64,000 bases of DNA, from positions 55,287 to 119,286 of the forward strand of contig NZ_BPRC01000015.1 of assembly GCF_022179725.1 (NCBI RefSeq). The letters run 5' to 3'. This DNA is from Methylorubrum aminovorans (lineage in GTDB: Bacteria; Pseudomonadota; Alphaproteobacteria; Rhizobiales; Beijerinckiaceae). The notes beneath the pieces are model-generated. The model was not told the origin of the DNA. It saw only the letters and a program-made list of their open reading frames with translations, and did not search any database. The translations under genes and the position numbers were made by a program. This document shows, one piece after another, positions 51,197-60,859 of this stretch (its first letter is position 1; the number at the start of each line of letters is the position of its first letter).

Positions 51197-52102
51197 TCAA
51201 TCCAAATCGCGCAGGTGCCGCGCCGCGACCGCCGAGGCCGCGGTGCGGTTCTCGACGCCGAGCTTGGCGTAGATGCCCTCCAGGTGCTTCGTCACCGTGC
51301 GAGGACTGAGACCCAAGATCTCGCCGATGTCGCGGCTCGACTTGCCGCGGGAGAGCCAGAGCAGCACCTCCGCCTCGCGGCCGGTGATCGGCAGGTGCTC
51401 GCGCAGGCGCTCCAGGCCGGCGGCCGTGGGATCGCCCGACAGCCGCAGCAGAATTTCAGGGCCGGTGCGGCCGATGAAGCTGAGCGCATGGGCGCGTCCC
51501 TCCGCATCGGTGAGGGCCAACGGCGCGGTGGTGCTGCCGGCGAGGCATTTGCGCAGCCAGTCGCGCCCGCTCGGCGGCAGGCTCAACGGTTCGGGCTCGC
51601 CGAGCACGGCCAGCACCCGCGCGGCCTGCGGCGTGCACCACAGGACCGAGCCGGCGGCGTCCACGGCGAACAGCGTGCGCCCTGCGGTGTCGAGCGCGGC
51701 CCGCGCGCTCTGGGCCGAGCGGGCATTGGCCAGATGCACGCGGATGCGCGCGAGGATCTCGTCGGGGGCGATCGGCTTGGTGACGTAGTCGATCCCGCCC
51801 GCTTCCAGCCCCTTCACGATGTGCTCGGTCTCGGACAGGCCGGTCATGAAGATGACGGGGACGTGGGCGAGCCGGCCCTTGGCCTTGAGGCGGCGGCAGG
51901 TCTCGAACCCGTCCATGCCCGGCATCACCGCATCGAGCAGGATGATGTCGGGGGTGATTTCCTCGACGAGGTCGAGGGCGAGGTCGCCGCCCACCGCCAC
52001 CAGCACGGTGGCGCCCGAGCGCTCGATCGCCTCCGTGAGGAAGCTGAGGGTGTCGGGGGAATCATCGACGACGAGGACGATGTCGCGCTGCGCCTCAGGC
52101 AT
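51197..52102 (-). CDS. LuxR/FixJ-type response regulator
   Basis: This 301-residue protein has an N-terminal receiver (about 8-125; phospho-acceptor in DIILLDAVMPGMDG, Lys in YVTKPIAPDEI). A middle PAS-like linker (about 135-220) and a C-terminal LuxR HTH follow (about 235-298, LPITGREAEVLLWLSRGKSSRDIGEILGLSPRTVTKHL). It should bind DNA when phosphorylated. Its start overlaps the end of the permease-kinase fusion gene by 8 bases, which makes that kinase its likely partner. The amide transporter operon lies upstream in the opposite direction and is the obvious target. Confidence 0.92.
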   Translation of the reverse strand: MPEAQRDIVLVVDDSPDTLSFLTEAIERSGATVLVAVGGDLALDLVEEITPDIILLDAVMPGMDGFETCRRLKAKGRLAHVPVIFMTGLSETEHIVKGLEAGGIDYVTKPIAPDEILARIRVHLANARSAQSARAALDTAGRTLFAVDAAGSVLWCTPQAARVLAVLGEPEPLSLPPSGRDWLRKCLAGSTTAPLALTDAEGRAHALSFIGRTGPEILLRLSGDPTAAGLERLREHLPITGREAEVLLWLSRGKSSRDIGEILGLSPRTVTKHLEGIYAKLGVENRTAASAVAARHLRDLD

Positions 52103-55100
52103 CGCGGGCCAGCCCCTCCAGCACGCCGACGTAGCGGCGCATGTCGTAGGCGGCTACCAGTCCCCGCATCCGCGCGACGAAGGCGGCCGGCACGGCCGCA
52201 TCGCTCTCCAGTTCGGTGAGCTTGGCCTCGATACCGCGCACGTGGCCGATGCGGCCGAGTCGCAGCAAGGCGGCGATGTGCTCCGCCGGCACCATCGCGC
52301 CGCTCGCGGCCGCTCCGTTCGGGGCGTCTCCCGCCGGGTTCTCGCCCGCCGGTGCGTCGGCAGCATGGCCGGGCGGTACGATCGGGTGGGCTTCCGGGCC
52401 GGGCAGCGGACGGGCGGTGCCGAGAAGCCCCGTGATCCTCTCCAAAAGATCCTGCATGTCGAACGGCTTGGCAATGATGTCGTCGTGCGGCGCGTCCGCC
52501 CCGCGGATCGGGCTGATCTCGTGGACGTTGGCCGACATCATCGCGATCCGGGCGGTGAAGCCGGTCTCACGCAACGTCCGCGCCACCTCCCAGCCGGTCA
52601 TGCCCGGCATGGCGATGTCGAGCAGGACCAGCGCCGGCTCGCATTCCCGCGCCAGGGCAAGGCAGGCGGGGCCGTCCGGCGCCTCGGCCACCGTAAAGCC
52701 GAGGGGTTCCAGGATCTCGCGCATCAGGGCGCGGTGCGCCGGGTCGTCGTCGGCGATGAGGATGGTGCGGCCGGGCTCGGCCAAGGCGGGCCGGGTCACC
52801 GCCGCCGGGGCCGGCATCGCCGCGGGCGCCGGTCGGTTCACCGAGGCCAGCATCAGCCGCACCCGGAAGCAGGTGCCCTCCCCGACCCGGCTCTCGACGG
52901 TGATCTCGCCGCCCATCACCTGCGCCAAGAGACCCGCGATGGTGAGCCCGAGTCCGGTGCCCGGCGCGGCGCGGGCAGCGGGCATCGAGCCGCGCTCGAA
53001 CGGCTCGAAGATCCGGCCGAGATCGGCCTCCGGGATGCCGAGCCCGGTGTCGCGGATCGTGAAGACCGCGACCTGGCCGCGATAGGTCATCTCCAGCGCG
53101 ACCTCGCCCTGGGCCGTGAACTTGATGGCATTGGAGAGGAGGTTGAGCAGGATCTGGCGCAGGCGCTTCTCGTCCGTCGCCACCACAGCCGGCAGGATCT
53201 CGGGCCTCGTGAAGCGGAAGCTGAGGCCCGCGCCCTCCGCCTGCAGGCGCACCATGTCGACGATCTGGGTCAGGAAGTCGGCGAGCCGGATCTCGTTGCG
53301 GTGGGTCTGGAGCCGCCCGGCCTCCATGCGCGAGATGTCGAGCAACCCGTCGATCAGGCCGGAGAGATGCTGCGCGCTGCGGCGGATCACCCGGATGCCG
53401 TTGCGGCGCGGCTCCGGAATGCCGGGATCGCCCTCCAGCAACTGCGCGTAGCCGAGCACGGCGTTGAGCGGCGTGCGCAGCTCGTGGCTGATGCCGACGA
53501 CGTAGCGGCTCTTGGCGAGATTGGCGGCCTCCGCCGTCTCCTTGGCCTGCTGCAGCTTGGCGTCGGTGACCTTGTGGGCGGCGATCTCGGCCTCGTAGAG
53601 GGCGGTCTGGCGGGCTGTCTCCTCTTGCGCCACCCGGCGGCTCTCCTGCGCCAGCACGAACAGCCACGCCACCACGCCGAGGATGACGATCAGGATGAAG
53701 AACAGGCTGGTGAGCGCGGCCTGCAGCGTCTCCGCGTGCTCCGGATGCCCGGCGGCGGCGCCGGCATGGACGATGGCCAGGATCAGCCCGATCACCGTGA
53801 CGAGCGTCAGCATCAGGGCGAGGTAGCGGCCGAGCGGCGCGCCGATCCAGGCGGCGGTGCGGGCGGGCAGGACGCGGGCAAGGGTCTCGCGCGCTTGGTT
53901 CTCCAGGCGCCCGTGCGGCTTGCACAGGTCGCCGCAGCGGGCATCGAGCGAGCAGCAGAGCGAGCAGATCGGCCCGGAATAGGCCGGGCAATGGGCCATG
54001 TCCTCGGCCTCGAACGGGTGCTCGCAGACCCGGCAGGTGATCTCCGGCCGGACCCAGGCCGTCTGCGGTTCACGGGCAAGATAGCGCCTGCCCCCGGTCG
54101 CCCAAGCGATGGCGGGGGCCGCGGCAAAGGCGGTGGCGAGCGCCAGCATCGGCGCGAAGGGCTGGAGCGCTGGCCCGCACAGGCCGGCATGGATCAGGCC
54201 GCCGGCGACGAGCGAGAGCACCATCGCCCCGGTGCCGACCGGGTTGATCGCGTAGAGATGCGCCCGCTTGAACTCGATGCCCGGCGGCGAGAGGCCGAGC
54301 GGCTTGTTGACGGCCAGGTCCGCCGCCAGCGCCCCGACCCAGGCCGAGACCACGCAGGCATAGAGCGGCAGGGTGCTCTCGATGGTCTTGTCGATGCCGA
54401 GTTCCATCAGCAGCAGCGCGATGGCGACGTTGAACACCAGCCAGACCACCCGCCCCGGATGGCTGTGGGTGAGGCGCGAGAAGAAGTTCGACCACGCGAT
54501 CGAGCCGGCATAGGCGTTGGTCACGTTGATCTTGAGCTGCGAGATCACCACGAACAGGCCGGTCAGCGCCAGCGCGACGCCGGGCGAGGCCGAGACGTAG
54601 CCGAAGGCGACGGCGTACATCTGCGTCGGCTCGGCGGCGCGCTCCGGCGAGACGCCGTGGCCGAGCGCCAGCACCGTGAGGAAGGCGCCGAGCAGGATCT
54701 TCAGCATCCCCGGCACGATCCAGCCGGCGCCGGCCGAGAGCACCCCGGTCCACCAGCGCCAGTCGCCCTTGCCGCCGGAGGTCTCTTGCGGCGGCGGCAT
54801 GAAGCGCAGGAAGTCGACCTGCTCGCCGACCTGGGCCAGCAGCGCCAGCAGGATGCCGGAGGCGAGCCCGAACAGGCGCAGGTCGAAGCCCGCGCCCGCG
54901 GCCTCCAGGCCGGGATAGCCGGTGAAGGCCTCGAACGGCACCGGGCCCGAGAGCCAGATGCAGACGAGCGGCAGCAGGTTGAGGCCGATCCAGAGCGGCT
55001 GGGTCCAGAGCTGGAAGCGGCTGATCAGGCGGATGCCGTAGACGACGAGCGGGATCACCGCCCCCGCACTGACGATGTAGCCGATCCAGAGCGGCAGGCC

Positions 55101-55469
55101 GAAGCAGAGCTGCAGCGCCAGCGCCATGATCGCCGCCTCGATGGCGAAGAACAGGAAGGTGAAGCCGGCATAGATCAGCGAGGTGATCGTCGAGCCGAGA
55201 TAGCCGAAGCCCGCCCCGCGGGTGAGGAGATCGATATCGACCCCGTAGCGCGCGGCGTAGATCGTGATCGGCGCGGCGGTGGCGAAGATGATGAGCCCGA
55301 CGACGAGCACGGCGGCGAACGTGTTGGTGAAGCCGGTCGCCAGCACCAGCGTGCCGCCGATCGCCTCCAGCGCCAGGAACGACAGCGAGCCGAGCGCCGT
55401 CTGCGCGATGCGGAAGGGGGACCAGCGCCGCGCCTTCTTGGCGGTGAAACGCAGGGCGTAGTCTTCCAT
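52095..55469 (-). CDS. NCS1 permease-histidine kinase-receiver fusion
   Basis: This 1124-residue sensor combines a transporter and a kinase. Residues about 1-470 are an NCS1-type nucleobase/allantoin permease (EDYALRFTAKKARRWS, ALEAIGGTLVLATGFTN, VTNAYAGSIAWSNFFSRL). Residues about 470-515 are Cys-rich and zinc-ribbon-like. Two more helices follow (about 545-615), then a kinase with His662 in ISHELRTPL. An ATPase domain (TDEKRLRQILLNLLSNAIKF, GTGLGLTI) and a receiver with Asp951 (LVLLDIAMPG) come next. About 100 C-terminal helical residues complete it. NCS1 conservation continues upstream of the ATG; a CTG at 55532 preceded by GAGGA seems the true start. It probably senses an amide or urea-type compound. 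Confidence 0.9.
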   Translation of the reverse strand: MEDYALRFTAKKARRWSPFRIAQTALGSLSFLALEAIGGTLVLATGFTNTFAAVLVVGLIIFATAAPITIYAARYGVDIDLLTRGAGFGYLGSTITSLIYAGFTFLFFAIEAAIMALALQLCFGLPLWIGYIVSAGAVIPLVVYGIRLISRFQLWTQPLWIGLNLLPLVCIWLSGPVPFEAFTGYPGLEAAGAGFDLRLFGLASGILLALLAQVGEQVDFLRFMPPPQETSGGKGDWRWWTGVLSAGAGWIVPGMLKILLGAFLTVLALGHGVSPERAAEPTQMYAVAFGYVSASPGVALALTGLFVVISQLKINVTNAYAGSIAWSNFFSRLTHSHPGRVVWLVFNVAIALLLMELGIDKTIESTLPLYACVVSAWVGALAADLAVNKPLGLSPPGIEFKRAHLYAINPVGTGAMVLSLVAGGLIHAGLCGPALQPFAPMLALATAFAAAPAIAWATGGRRYLAREPQTAWVRPEITCRVCEHPFEAEDMAHCPAYSGPICSLCCSLDARCGDLCKPHGRLENQARETLARVLPARTAAWIGAPLGRYLALMLTLVTVIGLILAIVHAGAAAGHPEHAETLQAALTSLFFILIVILGVVAWLFVLAQESRRVAQEETARQTALYEAEIAAHKVTDAKLQQAKETAEAANLAKSRYVVGISHELRTPLNAVLGYAQLLEGDPGIPEPRRNGIRVIRRSAQHLSGLIDGLLDISRMEAGRLQTHRNEIRLADFLTQIVDMVRLQAEGAGLSFRFTRPEILPAVVATDEKRLRQILLNLLSNAIKFTAQGEVALEMTYRGQVAVFTIRDTGLGIPEADLGRIFEPFERGSMPAARAAPGTGLGLTIAGLLAQVMGGEITVESRVGEGTCFRVRLMLASVNRPAPAAMPAPAAVTRPALAEPGRTILIADDDPAHRALMREILEPLGFTVAEAPDGPACLALARECEPALVLLDIAMPGMTGWEVARTLRETGFTARIAMMSANVHEISPIRGADAPHDDIIAKPFDMQDLLERITGLLGTARPLPGPEAHPIVPPGHAADAPAGENPAGDAPNGAAASGAMVPAEHIAALLRLGRIGHVRGIEAKLTELESDAAVPAAFVARMRGLVAAYDMRRYVGVLEGLARDA

Positions 55470-55790
55470 CGTCTCGTCGGCGACGAGGCGGTTGTAGTCG
55501 CGGCGGATCGGGATGATGGACCGGGCGCTCAGGGGGCCGTCCTCACGATGAGCGGATCACCGGCTCGCAACGGATAGGCCGGCCCTGTCTCTCGGTGCGC
55601 GGCACGAGACATCCCTAAACGTCGATGCTCACGGAATCGAGAGCGTCACGCTACGGCCCGGGCTGCCCGGCGGACATACGCAAAACAGCGTATGGGTGCG
55701 CCGCATCATCAAGCCTAGCCTCAAGCCCTGTTCGAGCACGGCCGCCGACCGGCAGAGCCGCGCCGACGCCAGATCAGGGGTTCAGGCACG
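55470..55790. promoter_or_regulatory. Divergent region of permease-kinase and amide ABC operon
   Basis: These 321 bases between the sensor kinase gene and the transporter operon must hold both promoters and probably the response-regulator binding site. About 63 bases at the left (55470-55532) probably encode the N-terminus of the kinase. The motif CAAAACAGCGTATGG near 55681-55695 lies in the likely promoter area, but no consensus promoter was assigned. Confidence 0.45.
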
Positions 55791-57059
55791 ATGGCGGACG
55801 ATAAGGGCAAGGATCGCGAGAGGGGCCTGGAATCGGCCCTGCGGCGCAAGCTTCTCATGGGGCTGGCGGGCCTTCCCGCCCTGGCGATGATGCCGCGAGG
55901 GGCGTTCGCCGCCGCTCCGACCTCCGCCGTCAACACGACCGGGCTCGCGGTGACCGACACGGAGGTCACGGTCGGCATCCTGCACTCGGCCACCGGTACC
56001 ATGGCGATCTCCGAGACCGGCTCGATCCAGGCCGAGAAGCTCGCCATCGCCCAGATCAACGAGATGGGCGGCGTGCTCGGCCGCAAGATCAAGGTGATCC
56101 AGGAGGACGGCGCCTCCGACTGGCCGACGTTTGCCGAGAAGGCCAAGAAGCTCCTCGTCAACGATCACTGCGCCGCGGTGATGGGCTGCTGGACCTCGGC
56201 CTCGCGCAAGGCGGCGCTGCCGGTGTTCGAGCAGTATAACGGTCTCCTGTACTATCCGACCTTCTACGAGGGCCTGGAGCAGTCGAAGAACGTCATCTAT
56301 ACCGGCCAGGAGGCGACGCAGCAGATCCTCGCCTCGCTCGATTGGGTGGCCAAGGAGAAGGGCGCCAAGTCGTTCTTCATGGTCGGCTCGGATTACATCT
56401 GGCCGCGCACCTCGAACAAGATCGCCCGCAAGCACATCGAGAACGTGCTCAAGGGCACGGTCTCGGGTGAGGAATACTTCCCGCTCGGCCACACCCAGTT
56501 CAACTCGGTCATCAACAAGATCAAGCTCAAGAAACCCGATGTGATCTTCGCCGACGTGGTCGGCGGCTCGAACGTCGCCTTCTACAAGCAGCTCAAGGCG
56601 GCCGGCATCGACCTCAACAAGCAGACCCTGCTGACGATCTCGGTCACCGAGGACGAGATCGACGGTATCGGCGGCGACAACATCGCCGGCGCCTATTCCT
56701 GCATGAAGTACTTCCAATCGCTGAAGAACCCGAACAACGAGAAGTTCGTCGCCGCCTTCAAGAAGATGTGGGGCGACAAGACCGTCATCGGCGACGTGAC
56801 CCAGGCCGCCTATCTCGGGCCGTTCCTGTGGAAGATGGCGGTGGAGAAGGCCGGTTCCTTCGATGTCGACAAGGTCGCCGCGGCGTCCGCCGAGATCGAG
56901 TTCAAGGAGGCGCCCGAAGGCTACGTGAAGATCCACCCGAACCATCACCTCTGGTCGAAGACCCGCGTCGCCAAGGCCCTGCCGACCGGTCAGTTCGAGG
57001 TGGTCTACGAGAGCCCCGAGCTGATCGAGCCGAACCCCTTCCCGAAGGGCTACCAGTAG
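55791..57059 (+). CDS. urtA: Urea/amide ABC transporter substrate-binding protein
   Basis: This 422-residue periplasmic protein has an RR-containing signal (ALRRKLLMGLAGLPALAMM), perhaps Tat-type. A Leu/Ile/Val-type binding fold follows: VTVGILHSATGTMAISETGS, AAVMGCWTSASRKAALPVFEQ, GLLYYPTFYEGLEQSKNVIYTG, EYFPLGHTQFNSVINKI. These match UrtA and the formamide-binding FmdD group. Next to formamidase, formamide or short amides are a likelier ligand than urea. It is the first gene of an eight-gene run and is followed by an intercistronic hairpin. The regulator pair is divergent to it. Confidence 0.88.
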   Translation: MADDKGKDRERGLESALRRKLLMGLAGLPALAMMPRGAFAAAPTSAVNTTGLAVTDTEVTVGILHSATGTMAISETGSIQAEKLAIAQINEMGGVLGRKIKVIQEDGASDWPTFAEKAKKLLVNDHCAAVMGCWTSASRKAALPVFEQYNGLLYYPTFYEGLEQSKNVIYTGQEATQQILASLDWVAKEKGAKSFFMVGSDYIWPRTSNKIARKHIENVLKGTVSGEEYFPLGHTQFNSVINKIKLKKPDVIFADVVGGSNVAFYKQLKAAGIDLNKQTLLTISVTEDEIDGIGGDNIAGAYSCMKYFQSLKNPNNEKFVAAFKKMWGDKTVIGDVTQAAYLGPFLWKMAVEKAGSFDVDKVAAASAEIEFKEAPEGYVKIHPNHHLWSKTRVAKALPTGQFEVVYESPELIEPNPFPKGYQ

Positions 57060-57073
57060 TCGCGGACGCTCCG

Positions 57074-57098
57074 GTCCCCTCCCCTGGCGGGAGGGGAC
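57074..57098 (+). terminator. Intercistronic hairpin after the binding-protein gene
   Basis: A perfect 10-bp stem (GTCCCCTCCC / GGGAGGGGAC, loop CTGGC) lies 15 bases past the binding-protein stop and before urtB. No T-run follows. Such hairpins often protect upstream mRNA so that the receptor is made in excess over the permeases. Confidence 0.6.
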
Positions 57099-57168
57099 GA
57101 CCGCGAAAGACGGGCGTGGCCCGACACTTGCTGCGCCCTCCCAGAAAATTCCGCCGGGGACCACCACC

Positions 57169-58095
57169 ATGTTCGGCGACTATTCGCTCGCAGACCTCAG
57201 CTCGATCTTCGTGATGCAGGGCTTTGCCGGCCTGATCCTGTTTTCCGTCTACGTCCTGATGGCGCTGGGACTGGCGATCATCTTCGGCCAGATGGGCGTC
57301 ATCAACATGGCCCACGGCGAGTTCATGATCCTGGGCGCCTACGTCACCTATCTCTGCTCGAGCTTCTTCCAGACCTATCTGCCCTCGCTCTTCGGCGCCT
57401 ATTTCTTCGTCGCCATGGCGTTGGCCTTCCTGGCGTCCGGTGCGATGGGGATGCTGGTGGAATGGGCGCTGATCCGCCACCTCTACAGGCGCCCGCTGGA
57501 TACGCTGCTCGCGACCTGGGGCCTCTCGCTGATCCTGCAGCAGGCCTACCGCACCATCTTCGGCCCGCGCGAGGTCGGCGTCGAACTGCCCTCGTGGATG
57601 ATGGGCTCGATCCCCGTCACCGATTCGATCGAGGTGCAGATCAACGGCCTGTTCGTGATCGCGGTCACCACATTCATCACGCTCGGCGTCGCGGTGCTGA
57701 TGTACCGCTCACGCTTCGGCGCGCAGATCCGCGCCGTGATGAGCAACCGCCCGATGGCGGGCGCGGTCGGCATCGATACCGAGAAGGTCGACCGCACCAC
57801 CTTCGGTCTCGGCTGCGGCATCGCCGGCATCGCCGGCTCGGCCTTCACGATGATCGGCTCCACGGGGCCGACCTCGGGCCAGCTCTACATCGTCGACACC
57901 TTCTTGATCGTGGTTTTTGGGGGCGCGGCGAGCCTGCTCGGCACCATCGCCTCGGCCTTCTCGATCTCGCAGACCCAGTCGACCCTCGAATTCTTCCTCT
58001 CCGGCTCGATGGCCAAGGTGCTCACCCTGCTCGCGGTGGTGGGAATCCTGATGCTGCGGCCGCAGGGCCTGTTCACCCTCAAGGTCCGTCGCTGA
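57169..58095 (+). CDS. urtB: Urea/amide ABC transporter permease UrtB
   Basis: This 308-residue branched-chain-amino-acid-type permease has about eight helices (FAGLILFSVYVLMALGLAII, VINMAHGEFMILGAYVTYL, MLVEWALIRHLYRRPLDTLL). UrtB-like motifs GSTGPTSGQLYIVDTFLIVV and SLLGTIASAFSISQTQSTLE follow. It forms the membrane channel with UrtC. The binding-protein gene is 109 bases upstream and urtC follows after 12 bases. Confidence 0.93.
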   Translation: MFGDYSLADLSSIFVMQGFAGLILFSVYVLMALGLAIIFGQMGVINMAHGEFMILGAYVTYLCSSFFQTYLPSLFGAYFFVAMALAFLASGAMGMLVEWALIRHLYRRPLDTLLATWGLSLILQQAYRTIFGPREVGVELPSWMMGSIPVTDSIEVQINGLFVIAVTTFITLGVAVLMYRSRFGAQIRAVMSNRPMAGAVGIDTEKVDRTTFGLGCGIAGIAGSAFTMIGSTGPTSGQLYIVDTFLIVVFGGAASLLGTIASAFSISQTQSTLEFFLSGSMAKVLTLLAVVGILMLRPQGLFTLKVRR

Positions 58096-58107
58096 GGAGC
58101 GCGCCAG

Positions 58108-59289
58108 ATGACGAGCCAGAAGACAAGTCCGATGCAATCCCTGTCGAAGGCGGTCACCGTCAACGACAACCCCTTCATGAAGCCGGTCGAGTGGGTCAGC
58201 CTCGCGCTGCTGGCCGGCGTGATCCTGATCGTCCTGCCGCTCATGCTCGACGGCTTCCGCCTCAACCTGGTCGGCAAGTATCTCACCTACGCCTTCGTCG
58301 CGCTCGGCCTCGTCATCTGCTGGGGCTATGCCGGCATCCTCTCGCTGGGCCAGGGCGTGTTCTTCGGGCTGGGCGGCTACTGCATGGCGATGTACTTGAA
58401 GCTGGAAGCGTCCAGCGTCGAGAACACGAAGATCCAGTCGACGCCGGGCATCCCCGACTTCATGGACTGGAACCAGATCACGTCGCTGCCCTGGTTCTGG
58501 CACCCGTTCCAGAGCCTGCCGCTGACGCTTCTCCTCGTCGTCGCGGTGCCGGTGGCCTTCGCCTTCATCATCTCGGTGGCGATGTTCAAGCGCCGCGTCG
58601 GCGGCACCTACTTCGCCATCATCACCCAGGCGATCGCCGCGATCCTGACGATCCTGATCGTCGGCCAGCAGGGCTACACCGGCGGCATCAACGGCATCAC
58701 CGACCTGCGCACGCTCAATGGCTGGGACATCCGCACCGACCACGCGAAATACATCCTCTACTTCGTCAATGGCGGGCTGCTCATCGGCTGCATCCTGATG
58801 GCGCAGTACGTGAAGAAGTCGAAGCTCGGGCGCATCTTGGTCGCCATGCGCGAGAAGGAGGACCGGGTCCGGTTCTCGGGCTACTCGGTGGCGGGCTTCA
58901 AGGTCTTCGCCTTCTGCCTGGCAGCGGCCTTCGCGGCGATCGGCGGGGCGATGTTCACCCTGCAGGTCGGGTTCATGTCGCCCTCCTTCGTCGGCATCGT
59001 GCCCTCGATCGAGATGGTGATCTATGCCGCCGTCGGCGGGCGCCTCTCCCTCTTCGGCGCGGTCTGGGGGACGCTGCTGGTCAACTGGGCCAAGACCTCG
59101 TTCTCCGAAAGCTTCCCCGATCTCTGGCTGTTCGGCCTCGGCGGCCTATTCATCGCCGTAGTGCTGATCTTCCCCAACGGTCTCGCCGGCATCTGGCGCG
59201 AGCACATCGAACCCCGCCTGTTCCGCAAGGCCAAGGGCCTGGCCCCCGTCGCCAGCCCCGCCCTGCCCCACGGCACCCCGGCCGAGTGA
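58108..59289 (+). CDS. urtC: Urea/amide ABC transporter permease UrtC
   Basis: This 393-residue permease of the LivM type has about nine helices. It shows YLTYAFVALGLVICWGYAGI-type sequence, SLGQGVFFGLGGYCMAMYLK, RRVGGTYFAIITQAIAAILT and FVGIVPSIEMVIYAAVGGR near the end. Length and insertion pattern fit UrtC. It is the second channel subunit, between urtB and urtD, with 10 bases to the next gene. Confidence 0.93.
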   Translation: MTSQKTSPMQSLSKAVTVNDNPFMKPVEWVSLALLAGVILIVLPLMLDGFRLNLVGKYLTYAFVALGLVICWGYAGILSLGQGVFFGLGGYCMAMYLKLEASSVENTKIQSTPGIPDFMDWNQITSLPWFWHPFQSLPLTLLLVVAVPVAFAFIISVAMFKRRVGGTYFAIITQAIAAILTILIVGQQGYTGGINGITDLRTLNGWDIRTDHAKYILYFVNGGLLIGCILMAQYVKKSKLGRILVAMREKEDRVRFSGYSVAGFKVFAFCLAAAFAAIGGAMFTLQVGFMSPSFVGIVPSIEMVIYAAVGGRLSLFGAVWGTLLVNWAKTSFSESFPDLWLFGLGGLFIAVVLIFPNGLAGIWREHIEPRLFRKAKGLAPVASPALPHGTPAE

Positions 59290-59299
59290 GGAGACATCC

Positions 59300-60088
59300 A
59301 TGAACGCGGCCATCCTCCCCTCATCCCTCCCGATCGGCACGCCTGCCGACGACAAGGACTTCCTGCTGGCGGTCGAGGCGCTCACCGTCTCCTTCGACGG
59401 GTTCAAGGCGGTCAACGACGTCTCGTTCTATGTCGATCCGGACGAGATCCGGGTCATCATCGGCCCCAATGGCGCCGGCAAGACCACGGTGCTCGACCTG
59501 ATCTGCGGGCGTACCAAGGCCAGCTCCGGCTCGATCAAGTACAAGGGCCAGGAACTGACCAAGCTCTCCGAGAGCGCGATCGTCCAGGCCGGCGTCGGCC
59601 GCAAGTTCCAGACGCCCTCGATCTACGATGACCTGACGGTGTTCGAGAATCTCGAGATCTCGTTCCCCCGCGGCCGCTCGGTGTTCGGGGCGCTGACCTT
59701 CAAGCGCGACGCCGAGGTGCGCGACCGTATCCACGAGATCGCCCAGACGATCTTCCTGAAGGATCAGCTCGACGAGCGGGCCGAGTTCTTGAGCCACGGC
59801 CAGAAGCAGTGGCTGGAGATCGGCATGCTGCTGATCCAGGACCCGGAGCTCTTGATGCTCGACGAGCCGGTCGCCGGCATGAGCGTCGGCGAGCGCATCA
59901 AGACCGCCGAGCTCCTGAACCAGATCATCAAGGGCCGCTCGGTGCTCGTGATCGAGCACGACATGAAGTTCGTCGAGGACATCGCCCACCGCGTCACCGT
60001 GCTCCACCAGGGCAAGGTTCTCTCCGAAGGATCGATGGAGCGGGTCAAGAACGACCCGAGGGTCATCGAAGTCTATCTCGGTCACTGA
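59300..60088 (+). CDS. urtD: Urea/amide ABC transporter ATPase UrtD
   Basis: This 262-residue ABC ATPase has Walker A GPNGAGKTT, the signature region EFLSHGQKQWLEIG and Walker B LLMLDEPVAGMS. The SHGQKQ form of the signature is characteristic of UrtD. It hydrolyses ATP with UrtE to drive import. Confidence 0.93.
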   Translation: MNAAILPSSLPIGTPADDKDFLLAVEALTVSFDGFKAVNDVSFYVDPDEIRVIIGPNGAGKTTVLDLICGRTKASSGSIKYKGQELTKLSESAIVQAGVGRKFQTPSIYDDLTVFENLEISFPRGRSVFGALTFKRDAEVRDRIHEIAQTIFLKDQLDERAEFLSHGQKQWLEIGMLLIQDPELLMLDEPVAGMSVGERIKTAELLNQIIKGRSVLVIEHDMKFVEDIAHRVTVLHQGKVLSEGSMERVKNDPRVIEVYLGH

Positions 60089-60101
60089 GGGCGAACGGAT
60101 C

Positions 60102-60848
60102 ATGCTCCAGACTTCCCCCTCCTCCCTCGTGCCGCCGCTCGTGCCCGGCACCCAGGCCATGCTGTCGATTTCCGACCTCCACGCGGCCTACGGCCAAAGC
60201 GAGGTGCTGCACGGCATCGACCTCGACGTGGCGCCTGGCGAGATCGTCGCCGTGATGGGCCGCAACGGCATGGGCAAGTCCACGCTCATGAAGACGCTGA
60301 TGGGCATCGTGCCGACGAAGTCGGGCTCGATCACCGTGGACGGTACTGACGTCACCACCCTGAAGAGCCATGCCCGCGTGGCCAAGGGGCTGGCCTACGT
60401 GCCGCAGGGCCGGATGATCTTCTCCACCATGACGGTGCAGGAGAACATCGAGACGGGTCTCACCGTCACTGGCTCGCGCAAGGTGCCGCAGGACCTCTAC
60501 ACGATGTTCCCGGTGCTGCTGGAGATGAAGGGCCGGCGCGGCGGCAACCTCTCCGGTGGCCAGCAGCAGCAGCTCGCCATCGCGCGGGCGCTCGCCAGCA
60601 ACCCGAAGGTTCTGCTTCTCGACGAGCCGACCGAGGGCATTCAACCCTCGATTATTCGCGAAATGGGGCGTACGCTGAAGAAGATTCGCGACGAGCGCGG
60701 TCTGTCGATTGTCGTCTCGGAACAGGTCTTAAGCTTTGCCATGGACGTGGCCGACCGGGTTCTCGTGATCGAGAACGGCTCGATCGTCCACGAGAGCTTG
60801 CGCGCCGACATCGACGAGGTGCAGGTCGCCCGGTTCCTGTCGGTCTGA
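60102..60848 (+). CDS. urtE: Urea/amide ABC transporter ATPase UrtE
   Basis: This 248-residue LivF-type ATPase has Walker A GRNGMGKST, GLAYVPQGRMIFSTMTVQEN, the signature LSGGQQQQLAIARALA and Walker B LLLDEPTEGIQPSII. An N-terminal Pro/Ser extension of 19 residues precedes MLSISDLHAAYGQ, so ATG 60159 is an alternative start. The gene ends 11 bases before the hydrolase gene. Confidence 0.93.
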   Translation: MLQTSPSSLVPPLVPGTQAMLSISDLHAAYGQSEVLHGIDLDVAPGEIVAVMGRNGMGKSTLMKTLMGIVPTKSGSITVDGTDVTTLKSHARVAKGLAYVPQGRMIFSTMTVQENIETGLTVTGSRKVPQDLYTMFPVLLEMKGRRGGNLSGGQQQQLAIARALASNPKVLLLDEPTEGIQPSIIREMGRTLKKIRDERGLSIVVSEQVLSFAMDVADRVLVIENGSIVHESLRADIDEVQVARFLSV

Positions 60849-60859
60849 GGATTGTTGCG

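Noticed and set aside
51819..55577. 1252-codon plus-strand frame
   Set aside because: Antisense to the permease-kinase fusion and the response regulator.
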